From NCBI GenBank assembly GCA_025057755.1, contig JANWVC010000020.1, positions 25,809 to 89,808 of the forward strand: DNA of 64,000 nucleotides, written 5' to 3'. Below, piece by piece: positions 39,701-46,114 of this stretch (its first letter is position 1; each line of letters starts with the position of its first letter). The DNA is from Limisphaera sp. Lineage in GTDB: Bacteria; Verrucomicrobiota; Verrucomicrobiia; Limisphaerales; Limisphaeraceae. The translations under genes and the position numbers were made by a program. A model generated the notes under the pieces. The model saw nothing but the letters and a program-made list of their open reading frames with translations, had not been told where the DNA came from and made no database searches.

Positions 39701-40447
39701 ATGGAATTGGAATTGCAACCTGTGGCGCAGCCGGCTACTCCGGGCCGGTCCAATTCTATCGCCATGTCGTTGCCGCCTTTCCCGCCGCTCTATTTGAACG
39801 AGGCATGTGTGCTCAACCTCACAGGACCGGCGGATCAGGCCGGGGAACGTGAACCTTGGATCGAACTTTTCTTGGCATCTCCACATGCGTGGACCATGGA
39901 CGGCTGGTATGTAACCGATTCCCTTTTAGACCTGACTCGATGGGCCTTTCCGTCCGGTTTTGTAATCCCGGGCTTCGGCATGCCCGTGCTGTGGGCGGAT
40001 GGGGAGCCTCTGGAGACCACCTCGGAGGGACTGCATCTTAACTTCCGGCTTGCACAGCCCGGCTTTGTTGCGCTTGTCCGCGAGCAACCAGGTGGCCCCT
40101 CCGTAGTGGATTATCTTCGGATTCCCTCCCTTGGGCCGGATCAGACCCATGGTTCGCTTCCGGATGGTCAGGTCTTGCAACGCACGGTATTGCCCAGCCC
40201 CACTCCGCGTGAACGGAACGCGGCGTGGGCACCGCCGCGGTTGACCGGCCGCCTGACGAATCGCGGTGCAACCGTGGAGCTCCAGTGGCCCACGCAGCCC
40301 GGCGTCCGCTATCAGTTACATGCTGCCGACAGCCTAACCGACCTGCGCTGGGAGGTCATTGCTGACGTGGTTGCTCCCGGAGAGAGTTTGCAGTTGTCTG
40401 TACCGCGCACGAGTCAGCAGCGATATTACCGTTTGGTGGTGCCGTAA
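30770..40447 (+). CDS. Giant secreted CotH / lamin-tail / cadherin-like protein
   Basis: This is an approximately 3225-residue extracellular protein. The N-terminus has a hydrophobic Trp/Leu/Gly-rich signal (WLGWWLLGWGLLGWASG). Approximate domain order: PA14-like (46-210), Ig-like (214-297), SbsA-type Ig (300-394), DUF1349-like lectin fold (402-580), lamin-tail domains 1-3 (604-1047), carbohydrate-binding-like (1050-1210), CotH kinase-like (1344-1710), lamin-tail 4-6 (1804-2274), four cadherin/Ig-like repeats opening with PPVF and closing on DPD (2282-2664), lamin-tail 7 (2666-2811), jelly-roll (2821-2984), lamin-tail 8 (3004-3144) and a terminal module (3154-3225) ending QRYYRLVVP. The CotH core shows GNWDAWTYRVGQNMYLYR and IPWDIDFTFG, matching the family's acidic catalytic pattern. 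A convergent paralogue lies 9 kb downstream. Function is unknown; surface binding or protein phosphorylation outside the cell are possible. Confidence 0.9.
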   Translation: MNHDQGCLLLSSVQAQVTRGFQHGWVSCWLGWWLLGWGLLGWASGQTAQGIRREVWEGIPGSAVADLTNAPAFPNQPTSIFWVTDFFEAPVNALENYGQRMHGYLSPPVTGDYTFWIASDDQGELWLSTDASPANRRLIAWVSSWTDSRQWTKEPNQQSAPIRLEAGRYYYIAALQKEGGGGDNLAVRWLRPDGVDEEPIPARYLIPFGVSLNPPVIQQQPTNTAVMEGGTAVFSVQLVNPEMVGYQWQRNFVTLPGATGPVLRYGPVQLGDHGAQFRVIATNSAGSVTSAVAVLTVTPDTVPPQLVAARNEGRTRVRVWFSEPMAAPAALQPANYRLDRGRSVLSAEFGESPSVVVLSTSALSYGETYTLTVSNLTDRAATPNALPPGAEIRFTAYEFVPQDIGNPALPGRSLSVTGGVDVLGSGNTIGGVSDQFHFGWQEYQGDFDLEVRVAGLTVTDPFVRAGLMARESLDPNARFGAALASSPQLGCFFQARTSVGGTASITGPRSGFPVNYPHTWLRLRRTGQTLTGFASFDGHIWTQLGTTTLTGMSNRVYVGLAVCSDNTNALAWGRFRDFGSTRSLQTGPLRRTREPIGPANRTTGMIFSEIMYHPADRNDGRNLEFVELHNARSVFEDLTGWQIAGDVEYRFPDGFILQAGETVVVAANPEDLRAVYGITNVLGPYTGTLPDDSGRLWLLNNAGAIRLAVSYSDQPPWPAAADGAGHSLVLVRPSWGEEEPRAWGASEFRGGSPGEVDPEVPAPEKAVVINEFLAHTDDPQLDFVELYNRSNQRVDMSGCVLTDDPSRARFRIPNGTFIEPRGFLVWDQNQLGFALSAAGETLYLVASNGLRVLDAVRFGGQENGVSSGRTPDGNPNVRRLMVPTPGTSNAGRRLEPVVINEIMYHPITEQDQDEYVELHNWSSSPVDVSGWRFVEGIEFTLPQGTVLPAGGYLVIAKNVERLRSRYPQLHAGNSVGNYAGRLSNGGERLALNKPDWVMTTNTTGQVSSNRIWITVAEAVYVDGSRWSRYADGGGSSLELIDPRADPLLPSSWVDSDETGKAPWTTLAVTGRWDHANGNVSANRLYLGLLENGECLVDDVEVTPLGGGNLVANGGFESGSTGWLFSGNHSGSMVVSTGAISGASCLYIRAAGDVDTGPNAIRTALTGIAAPNSTNILRLKARWLAGCPQILARIRGNGVELAGNLVVPPNLGTPGLPNSRRVPNAGPAISEVQHDPALPDVGETVRVTCRVADPDGLSAVRLQFRVDPASSLTTVSMVDDGTQGDDLAGDGVYTATIAGRSAGTLIAFRVLAIDRNGATSIFPPRAPQEECLIRWGDPVPFGTFAHYHLWFTAATAAARTAGLDNTWRDATLVYGQHRVIYNAGFRDKGSPYHGGRGDLAVWTSGEEPLLGTHRRVFASTGNGGSEATGIRSQLAAWYAQQLGIPYLHAHYMRLYFNGALFRPDIMEDLEEPDHEYAERWFPADETGDLYKVAVWFEFQDNNSDFNGTSATIERFVTVGNEYKLARYRWNWQRRTRDGDANNYRQFFDLVNVLNDTSTNYVPGILNLADMEQWMRVLAYDFAMGNWDAWTYRVGQNMYLYRPWGRKWVLIPWDIDFTFGLGDSTSAALRGGHDNTMNRAYVTPTFLRMSWRAYQDTVNGPFRSDRFQPQIDARRSVLMKNGVTGLTHPSVITSWINGRRAYIQSQLNAVDNPTFAITSNAGNHFTSSVPSVTLDGVAPIAVTSVEVNGRAVPVTWTGLRTFRVVLPLTGPTNVLQFVGRDRKGQIIPGAQAGITVYYWGQLPRVEDHVVINEIHYWPRVGEEGSSFVELFNRSTTASFDLSGFRLQGVGYTFPAGSIFPPGAYWVLVANRARFDAVYGGSVPVFDVYPGGLDDDGERLALFRPGLEPGTEDLVTDVRYRPGPPWPAAAAGGGSSLQLIDPAQGSWRVGNWWAPPTNHPGRTTPGRANAGAESLAPFPNVWINEVMPENLTGPTDGAGQRDPWIELYNPSETVVDLTGCYLTDDYSQLLKWALPAGVVLGPRQFLVIWCDGQPGQSRSNEWHAPFRIAPATGSLALTRRQGLAQAPAVIDFVDYVQLGPDRSYGSYPDGEPRWRRPFARATPGGPNNPEMPVVQVRLNEFMASNTRTIADPADGDFDDWFELHNAGTNEVDLSGYYVTDNLADPTKYRIPPGYRIPPGGFLLVWADEETAQNASGSGLHVNFRLAQSGEALGLFAPDGSVVDSFLFGPQTSDVSVGRFPDGAELPLVVLTSPTPGAPNLLEGGNRPPVFDPVPDQIVDEGTSLRLTVRAVDPDPGQMVRYELGQGAPAVASLDPYTGLLSWLTDENDGPGRYRFSITARDTGVPSRLAVLWMNLEVREVNQPPAFSAIPDVAIDEGALLTLMLEASDPDRPSNRLTFRLVAGPEGMVVSSAGLLSWAVPPGLGDQWFTVVAEVTDDGLPPLSARSSFRVHVRDVPNPPVIPFLPPQQVNEGDMFDFTVPAYDPDQPPAPLRFGLDLAPLGASIDPVSGRITWPTTESDGPGNHVFVVRVTETVPPFDSTTRAFSVWVRELNQPPRFRPFPILTLREDQTFAVRALVTDPDEPPQALQFSIPGTPPLPIQFDATSGWLYGTIPRDWGTTNVDLPVRVMDDGPGNLSSTQILTLRIQARPHLVVHEIHYRPAQPGTEFVEIRNNSDRTSESLDHVFLVGSNLVFAFPTGTRLRPGELVLVVRNRNAFESVYGAGLPVAGTWSGWLGAGGDRLQLVRWLPGGTTEILDEVMYEAALPWPQAANGGGASLQLIDPTQETWRVANWEAVPPAPAQPWLLFSYTQPWRYDQSGVDRGTTWRTAAYDDSAWHVGHGLLYVEEGALPAPKSTPLSLGRTTYYFRTTFDHPGPILGTRLIARLIVDDAVVLYLNGQEALRVGISPGVSVDYNTLAERTVGDAAVETFELDARLLRRGRNFVAAEVHQVSLTSSDIVWGMELELQPVAQPATPGRSNSIAMSLPPFPPLYLNEACVLNLTGPADQAGEREPWIELFLASPHAWTMDGWYVTDSLLDLTRWAFPSGFVIPGFGMPVLWADGEPLETTSEGLHLNFRLAQPGFVALVREQPGGPSVVDYLRIPSLGPDQTHGSLPDGQVLQRTVLPSPTPRERNAAWAPPRLTGRLTNRGATVELQWPTQPGVRYQLHAADSLTDLRWEVIADVVAPGESLQLSVPRTSQQRYYRLVVP

Positions 40448-40569
40448 GAGGCCGAAAGGATGCCACCAAGTCAGGGCGGCAAATCGGTGAGCAGGTACCG
40501 GAGTATGATTGGATGTGGGCTGAAAGTCGAGCAAGGTCCTCGTGTGCCCGGCTATCATGTTCGAGGGGG

Positions 40570-41880
40570 TTACGCTCGTCGTCGCTTGGGCTTATGGGTT
40601 GCCCCGAGCAATTGGAGGTAAATGCATTTGAGATACTCCGCTTCTCGAAAGGTGGCCGGGTGATCCACGGGTTGGCCGGTAGTCGCCAAGTCGCGGATCT
40701 GCATGCCCGCGACGCGGGCGGTTGCACGAACGAGATTAAAAAATTCATCCGGTCTGACATGAGCGGAGCACGAAGCAGCCACCAAAATTCCACCCAACCG
40801 CAACTTTCGTAAGGATTTCTGGACAAGCCAACGATAGGCGCGCATTGCGGCTTCACGGTTGCTGGCCTGCCGGGTTAATGATGGCGGATCTAGGACCACC
40901 AAATCATATCGGGCGCTGGCAGACGCGGACTGCAACCATTCAAAGGCATCCGCCTGCACCGTTGAGTGGCGACAATCTCTGTGCGGATAAAGACCGGCAT
41001 TGAGTTGAAAATGGCGTCGGGCCGATTCCAGCGCAGGGGCGCTAACATCCACATCTGTGGCAGACAACGCTCCCCCTCGGGCTGCATAAACGGAGAATCC
41101 ACCGGAATAACTAAAGAGATTCAAGACATGCTTGCCGGCAGCTAGTGTGGCCACGCGTTGGCGGTTCTCCCGCTGGTCCAAAAAGAACCCGGTCTTTTGA
41201 CCACGACACACCTCGGCCTCAAACTGCAGGCCGTTTTCAAGGAACGGTACCGCGCGCTGAATCGCTTTGCCAAGCAGAACCGTCCCGTCGTCCGGAAAGC
41301 CTCGGGCGACAGCCATTGATTGAATATTTCGACTCAAACGAAGCACTAGCGATTCAGGGGTCAGAAGGCCTCGGATCCACGTGCTCAACCGCTTCAGCCA
41401 CGGCAACCACGCAGCCGTGTACAGTTTTAGCACCAGCACGGATCCGTAACGGTCCAAGACAAGTCCCGGCCAACCGTCGCTCTCCCCATGGATCAGCCGG
41501 TACCCGGTGGTTTCACAGTCAAACCAGTTCTGCCGCTTTTGAATCGGCTGCAACAGATGCTCTTGCCACCATCGGTCGTTTAGGATCACTGAGCCGCCAC
41601 GGTGGAATACTCTTACCCGAAACGGCGAGTCCGGATCATAAAGACCGAGGGCCACCAGACGATCGTGCTTGCCATAAAGAGCGGCCAGTTCGCCAGGCTG
41701 GCCTTGACGATTTTGCTTAAGAATCCCGCCGTCGAATACCCACGGATGCCCGGATTGAACCGCCTGCTCTGCGCTTGCCGTCAGATGAATGCGCACCGGC
41801 TTTTCGCCCGGCATCAGTAGCGGTCCTCGCGCGCCACCGCCCGGTGCAGATCCAGCCAGTTCTCTTCCGGTCGGTATCAT
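40570..41880 (-). CDS. Class I SAM-dependent rRNA cytosine methyltransferase (RlmI-like)
   Basis: This protein has an N-terminal PUA-type domain (VRIHLTASAEQAVQSGHPWVFDGGI, then GELAALYGKHDRLVALGLYD) and a central RlmI-like insert (DRYGSVLVLKL). A Rossmann methyltransferase domain contains KTGFFLDQRENR, LNLFSYSGGFSVYAARGG (SAM binding) and VVLDPPSLTR. This is the layout of 23S rRNA m5C methyltransferases and their close relatives. The start at 41880 overlaps the dehydrogenase stop (ATGA in the minus sense) and gives 436 residues; an internal ATG at 41814 is also possible because the first 20 residues are not conserved. The frame remains open to 42063 inside the upstream gene. Which rRNA base is modified cannot be decided by eye. 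Confidence 0.88.
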   Translation of the reverse strand: MIPTGRELAGSAPGGGARGPLLMPGEKPVRIHLTASAEQAVQSGHPWVFDGGILKQNRQGQPGELAALYGKHDRLVALGLYDPDSPFRVRVFHRGGSVILNDRWWQEHLLQPIQKRQNWFDCETTGYRLIHGESDGWPGLVLDRYGSVLVLKLYTAAWLPWLKRLSTWIRGLLTPESLVLRLSRNIQSMAVARGFPDDGTVLLGKAIQRAVPFLENGLQFEAEVCRGQKTGFFLDQRENRQRVATLAAGKHVLNLFSYSGGFSVYAARGGALSATDVDVSAPALESARRHFQLNAGLYPHRDCRHSTVQADAFEWLQSASASARYDLVVLDPPSLTRQASNREAAMRAYRWLVQKSLRKLRLGGILVAASCSAHVRPDEFFNLVRATARVAGMQIRDLATTGQPVDHPATFREAEYLKCIYLQLLGATHKPKRRRA

Positions 41881-42863
41881 GGAACCAGCACGGCTGCACC
41901 TTGCATGCGACCCGAGCGCAATTGGTTCAGGGCTTCCCCTGCATGGTGCAAAGGCCAGGTCCGCACGGACACATGCAAATCCAACGATTCGGCCAACTGC
42001 AGGAATTCCAGGCCATCTTGCCGCGTTAGATTGGCGACGGAGCATATCGTGCGCTCCCCCCAAAGGTCCCGGTAGGGAAACGACGGAATGTCGGTCATAT
42101 GAATCCCCCCGCAGATGACCGTGCCGCCCTTCCGTACTGCCCGGAGGGCCATGGGTATCAACGCGCCCACCGGCGCAAAGATGATCGCAGCGTCCAAAAG
42201 TTCAGGTGCCGGTTGATCCGAGTCGCCCGCCCACACCGCGCCGCAATTGAGCGCAAACTGTTGGCTCTCCCGATCTCCAGGGCGTGTAAAGGCATACACG
42301 CGTCGGCCCTGAAATGTTGCCACTTGACAGATCAAATGGGCGGCAGCTCCAAAGCCGTATAGCCCCAGCGCTTGAGCCTCGCCCGCCTTTCGCAAACACC
42401 GATAACCGATCAACCCGGCGCACAACAACGGTGCCAGATGCACTGGATCGGCTGCACCTGATAGGCGGAAGCAATAACGTGCATCAGCCACCGTGTATTC
42501 AGCATAGCCGCCATCCAGAGTGTAGCCGGTAAACCTTGCACAGTCGCAGAGGTTTTCGCGTCCGGCTTGACAATCCCGGCACCTCCCACACGCCCCACCG
42601 AGCCATCCGATCCCAACGCGATCACCGCACGCCAAGCCTTGTACGTGAGGTCCCACCGCCACGACCTCGCCCACAATTTGGTGACCCGGAATCAGCGGCA
42701 GCTTGGGCTGCGGCAACTCGCCATCCACAATATGCAGGTCGGTGCGACATACTGCACAGCTCAGGATACGCACGAGCACTTGGCCCGAACCCGGCTCAGG
42801 GCGGGGCACCCAGTCAGCCCGCAGCGGCCGCCCCGTTTGCTCCAGTACCATGGCCCGCATCAT
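41877..42863 (-). CDS. Zinc-dependent alcohol dehydrogenase family protein
   Basis: This is a 328-residue medium-chain dehydrogenase/reductase of the zinc alcohol dehydrogenase type. Catalytic-zinc residues are visible (CAVCRTDLHIV with its Cys, then GHQIVGEVVAVG with its His), and the structural zinc loop is CGRCRDCQAGRENLC. The nucleotide-binding segment (GLYGFGAAAHLICQVA) is a Rossmann turn with G-x-G-x-x-A, a slight departure from the usual GxGxxG. The C-terminal sequence VRTWPLHHAGEALNQLRSG is typical. Two adjacent ATG codons (42863 and 42860) can start it. Its stop overlaps the start of the methyltransferase, so the two are probably co-transcribed. The substrate is unknown. Confidence 0.9.
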   Translation of the reverse strand: MMRAMVLEQTGRPLRADWVPRPEPGSGQVLVRILSCAVCRTDLHIVDGELPQPKLPLIPGHQIVGEVVAVGPHVQGLACGDRVGIGWLGGACGRCRDCQAGRENLCDCARFTGYTLDGGYAEYTVADARYCFRLSGAADPVHLAPLLCAGLIGYRCLRKAGEAQALGLYGFGAAAHLICQVATFQGRRVYAFTRPGDRESQQFALNCGAVWAGDSDQPAPELLDAAIIFAPVGALIPMALRAVRKGGTVICGGIHMTDIPSFPYRDLWGERTICSVANLTRQDGLEFLQLAESLDLHVSVRTWPLHHAGEALNQLRSGRMQGAAVLVP

Positions 42864-42871
42864 ACCAAGAC

Positions 42872-42889
42872 GATTCTGCGATCAGAATC
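42872..42889. promoter_or_regulatory. Inverted repeat upstream of the alcohol dehydrogenase gene
   Basis: GATTCTG (42872-42878) and CAGAATC (42883-42889) form a perfect 7-bp inverted repeat around CGAT, 9 bases upstream of the dehydrogenase start. Its location fits an operator or a short hairpin in the leader. No regulator gene lies next to it, so this is a candidate only. Confidence 0.3.
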
Positions 42890-43240
42890 CCACCGGCGTA
42901 AAGCGAACCAGACATCTGGCTCGACTTAACTTGGTCTGCCTGAAACATGAAGATTTTACATCATCCGTCCACGACCGACCCGTTGCACCCCCGGCCTTTG
43001 CTGAAAGTAGGAAAAGTTTGGACGACTTTGCCAGAGTGGAAGCCAACATTCACGGTCGTTTGGAAGACATTTAACTTACGAAGAGTGCATGGTGCGGATC
43101 CCAGCCTGAAACGCTTGGTCAAAAGACAACCTTGGCAAATGTGCTGACGCCGGGTTTGCCTCCTCATGTCGAATCCCGGTTTGACCGCTCCCTGCGAGCG
43201 CACTACTCTGAAAGGCCGGTTGCAGAAGCGGCCGGGCCTT
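42890..43240. other. Intergenic region before ilvN
   Basis: About 350 bases between the divergent dehydrogenase gene and ilvN. A 66-codon frame from 42947 is not rich in Leu, Ile or Val codons, so it does not look like a branched-chain attenuator leader. No riboswitch or clear promoter boxes were recognised. Confidence 0.45.
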
Positions 43241-43714
43241 ATGAGACATACAATTTCAGTCTTGGTAGAAAATCGGTTTGGTGTCCTGACGCGTGTGGCG
43301 GGCCTTTTCAGCGGTCGGGGATTCAACATCGACACATTAAACGTTGCCCCTACGCAGGACGCCACCGCCTCGCGTATGACCATTGTCACCCGGGGCGACG
43401 ATGCCACGCTGGAGCAGATTGTTAAACAATTGCAAAAGCTGCCCGACGTAATTGAGGTGCGTGACTTTCGCGAGGGAGAATATGTAGACCGAGAACTGGT
43501 GCTAGTGAAAGTGAAGGTGGACTCGACGACGCGGGCCGAGGTCATGCAGATCACCGATATTTTCCGAGCCAAAATCGTGGATGTGCAACCGAAGAGCCTA
43601 ACCATCGAGGTCACAGGGGATGAAAGCAAGGTCGAAAAGTTTATTGAGTTGATGACCGCTTTTGGGATTCTGGATCTAACCCGAACCGGCCGAGTGGCCA
43701 TGCCCCGGAGTTGA
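43241..43714 (+). CDS. ilvN: Acetolactate synthase small (regulatory) subunit
   Basis: This is the regulatory subunit of acetohydroxyacid synthase, the first common enzyme of branched-chain amino acid synthesis. The ACT-domain opening MRHTISVLVENRFGVLTRVA is followed by LFSGRGFNIDTLNVAPT and the DVIEVRDF segment, and the C-terminal part has KIVDVQPKSLTIEVTG and the end motif DLTRTGRVAM. The start at 43241 is chosen because families of this subunit begin at MRHTISVLVEN; the in-frame ATG at 43166 adds 25 unconserved residues. No strong ribosome binding site is seen at either. The large subunit gene (ilvB) usually lies directly upstream and is absent here; ilvC follows after 74 bases. Confidence 0.92.
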   Translation: MRHTISVLVENRFGVLTRVAGLFSGRGFNIDTLNVAPTQDATASRMTIVTRGDDATLEQIVKQLQKLPDVIEVRDFREGEYVDRELVLVKVKVDSTTRAEVMQITDIFRAKIVDVQPKSLTIEVTGDESKVEKFIELMTAFGILDLTRTGRVAMPRS

Positions 43715-43788
43715 CTTGAGATTCGGTTGGCCTTGTCCCATGAGGTCGTTTCTAACACAGTTCACAAGCTGTCTCGGAGGAGTCAAAC

Positions 43789-44886
43789 ATGGCAAAAATT
43801 GATTTTGGCGGTGTTGTTGAAGAGGTCATTACCCGGCAGGAGTTCCCGATGTCCAAAGCCCGCAAGGTGCTCAAGGAGGAAACGATTGCGGTCATTGGAT
43901 ATGGCGTTCAAGGTCCTGCGCAAGCATTGAATCTGAAAGACAACGGGTTCCGCGTCATCGTGGGCAGCCGGCCGGAGGGCAAAGGTTGGCAGCGAGCCAT
44001 GGAAGACGGCTGGAAACCTGGGAAGGATTTGTTCGACATCTCGGAGGCAGCTGAACGCGGCACGATCGTCCAGTTGCTCGTGGCGGATGCCGTCCAAAAG
44101 GAGATCTGGCCCGTCGTAAAGCCTGGTCTGAAAGAGGGTAATGCCCTTTATTTCTCCCACGGTTTTGCCATCGTGTATCAAAAGCTGACCGGCGTAGTGC
44201 CGCCTCCCTTTGTGGACGTGATTATGGTGGCACCGAAAGGGTCAGGAACTTCAGTACGCCGAAATTTCTTAACGGGCGCAGGCATCAACTCCAGTTTTGC
44301 CATTGCTCAAGACTATACCGGTCGTGCCCGAGAGCGGTGTTTGGCCCTGGGGATCGGCATTGGGTCCGGTTACCTCTTTCCGACCACGTTCGAGCATGAA
44401 GTGTTCAGCGATCTCACAGGCGAACGGGGTGTGCTCATGGGAGCTCTGGCGGGCATCATGGAGGCCCAGTACGAGGTCCTGCGGGCTCGCGGCCATACGC
44501 CCAGCGAAGCCTTCAATGAAACCGTCGAAGAGTTGACGCAGTCGCTCATTCGCTTGGTGGATGAAAAAGGCATGGATTGGATGTATGCCAACTGCTCTGC
44601 TACCGCCCAGCGTGGGGCGCTGGATTGGAAACCGCGGTTCAAACGGGCGGTCTTGCCGTTGTTCAAACAGCTTTACGACAGCGTCCGATCCGGCAAGGAA
44701 GCACGCCGGGTGCTCCAAGCATGCGGCAAGCCTGATTATCAGGAGCAATTGCAAAAAGAACTCAACGCAATGCGCGACTCCGAGATGTGGCGAGCTGGGG
44801 CGGCCGTGCGAGCCCTGCGGCCCAAGGAACCCGCCCGCAAGTTGGGCAAGGGAGTTAAAGGTATCGCCGGTCGTGCAAGCAACTGA
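43789..44886 (+). CDS. ilvC: Ketol-acid reductoisomerase
   Basis: This enzyme converts 2-acetolactate (or 2-aceto-2-hydroxybutyrate) to the dihydroxy acid, using NADPH and Mg2+, in valine/isoleucine/leucine synthesis. The cofactor-binding loop is GYGVQGPAQALNLKDNG, and the catalytic domain shows VIMVAPKGSGTSVRRNF, HEVFSDLTGERGVLMGALAGI (with Mg2+-binding Asp/Glu) and EAFNETVEELTQ. The ATG follows a good site (CGGAGGAGTC) at 43777-43786. It is 365 residues, slightly longer than the common short form (about 330) because of a C-terminal basic tail. Partnership with ilvN is typical. Confidence 0.95.
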   Translation: MAKIDFGGVVEEVITRQEFPMSKARKVLKEETIAVIGYGVQGPAQALNLKDNGFRVIVGSRPEGKGWQRAMEDGWKPGKDLFDISEAAERGTIVQLLVADAVQKEIWPVVKPGLKEGNALYFSHGFAIVYQKLTGVVPPPFVDVIMVAPKGSGTSVRRNFLTGAGINSSFAIAQDYTGRARERCLALGIGIGSGYLFPTTFEHEVFSDLTGERGVLMGALAGIMEAQYEVLRARGHTPSEAFNETVEELTQSLIRLVDEKGMDWMYANCSATAQRGALDWKPRFKRAVLPLFKQLYDSVRSGKEARRVLQACGKPDYQEQLQKELNAMRDSEMWRAGAAVRALRPKEPARKLGKGVKGIAGRASN

Positions 44887-45025
44887 GTCGTTAAATCGGG
44901 GCATTCCGGGCCTTCTGGAGAGCGTGCTGCGGGATCGTGTCGGGCGCATGGGTTCCTCGCAATAAATCCGGAGGCCCTCAGTCGATCCCGGTTCGACCGC
45001 CCTCTGAAACTCGACGAGAACCCCG

Positions 45026-45922
45026 ATGGCATCCACGGTTCTGATTCGAGATGTGCTGAAGCAATCCAGGGCGCGTCAGCAGCCGGTGATCTCCTTTGAA
45101 TTTTTTCCGCCAAAAAGCGAGGATGGTGAGAGAGCATTCTTCGACGAAGTATTGCCCCAACTGGTAGCACTTAAACCCCACTTTTGCTCTGTAACGTACG
45201 GTGCTGGCGGAAGCACACGTGACAAAACCCTGGCCATTGTGGAACGCATTCAGAGGCAGCATGGGCTTCCTGCAATGGCCCATTTGACATGCGTAGGTTC
45301 CTCTGTTGCTCAGTTGCGTCAGATCGTTCAGCAAGCCGAGCAAAAGGGCATCCTGAACATCTTGGCCTTGCGCGGGGATCCGCCAATGGGCACCGGCGGG
45401 TTCGCACCAATGCCAGACGGATTCCGGCATGCTTGGCAATTGGTGCGACTCTTGCGCGAGATGGGAGATTTCTCCATTGGCGTCGCGGGTTTTCCCGAAG
45501 GCCATCCGGAATGCCCTGGCGGCAAAAGGGCCGACTGGGATTTTCTGATTCAGAAGATCCGCGCCGGGGCCGATTTGGTCATCACCCAGTTGTTTTTTGA
45601 CAATGCTGACTTTTGGGAATTTTGGGAGTATCTCACCCAACATGGGGTGCAAGTGCCTGTGATCCCCGGCATTCTGCCGATCCTGGGATTGCAACAGGTC
45701 CTGAAATTAACGCGGTTGTGCCAAGCCCGGATTCCTTCTTCGCTCCAACGCCGCCTTGAAGAGCTGGCTGGGGATGAGGAGGGATCTATTGAATTCGGGA
45801 TTGAATACGCGACCCGTCAATGTGAAGAGCTCCTCCGCAATGGCGTGCCGGCGCTTCATTTTTACACGCTGAATCGTGTGCGCTCCACGCGACAAATCTT
45901 GACCAATCTGCGTTTGATCTGA
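45026..45922 (+). CDS. metF: 5,10-Methylenetetrahydrofolate reductase
   Basis: MetF is a flavoprotein that reduces methylenetetrahydrofolate to methyltetrahydrofolate, feeding methionine synthesis. The 298-residue product has the family landmarks: ISFEFFPPKSEDG with its conserved Glu, FCSVTYGAGGSTRDKT, MAHLTCVG, LNILALRGDPP, and DLVITQLFFDN with the His-free FFD element. C-terminal HFYTLNRVRST is also typical. It starts 139 bases after ilvC, with no terminator evident between, so co-transcription is possible. No S-adenosylmethionine riboswitch was seen in that gap. Confidence 0.95.
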   Translation: MASTVLIRDVLKQSRARQQPVISFEFFPPKSEDGERAFFDEVLPQLVALKPHFCSVTYGAGGSTRDKTLAIVERIQRQHGLPAMAHLTCVGSSVAQLRQIVQQAEQKGILNILALRGDPPMGTGGFAPMPDGFRHAWQLVRLLREMGDFSIGVAGFPEGHPECPGGKRADWDFLIQKIRAGADLVITQLFFDNADFWEFWEYLTQHGVQVPVIPGILPILGLQQVLKLTRLCQARIPSSLQRRLEELAGDEEGSIEFGIEYATRQCEELLRNGVPALHFYTLNRVRSTRQILTNLRLI

Positions 45923-46114
45923 ACGAGCAGCCTTCCGCAGAAAAGGCGCGCGGCAAAATCCTTCACCCATGGACTGAGGCCGGGTCGTCTGTAGCTTCCT
46001 TGGAGCAGTATGATACCCTGAGTGCTGCCTTTTCTAGTTGATGCTAGTGCCACGCTCCACAGGACAGCGCGGGAGACGTAGTTGGGTTGGATGCCCCTTA
46101 GTAGGGAGATTGCT

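Noticed and set aside
42947..43147. Attenuator leader peptide before ilvN
   Set aside because: The 66-codon frame has no run of Leu, Ile or Val codons and no terminator/antiterminator pair could be seen.
44887..45025. Riboswitch or terminator between ilvC and metF
   Set aside because: Only an 8-bp imperfect pairing across a loop of roughly 50 bases was seen, with no T tract and no known riboswitch core.
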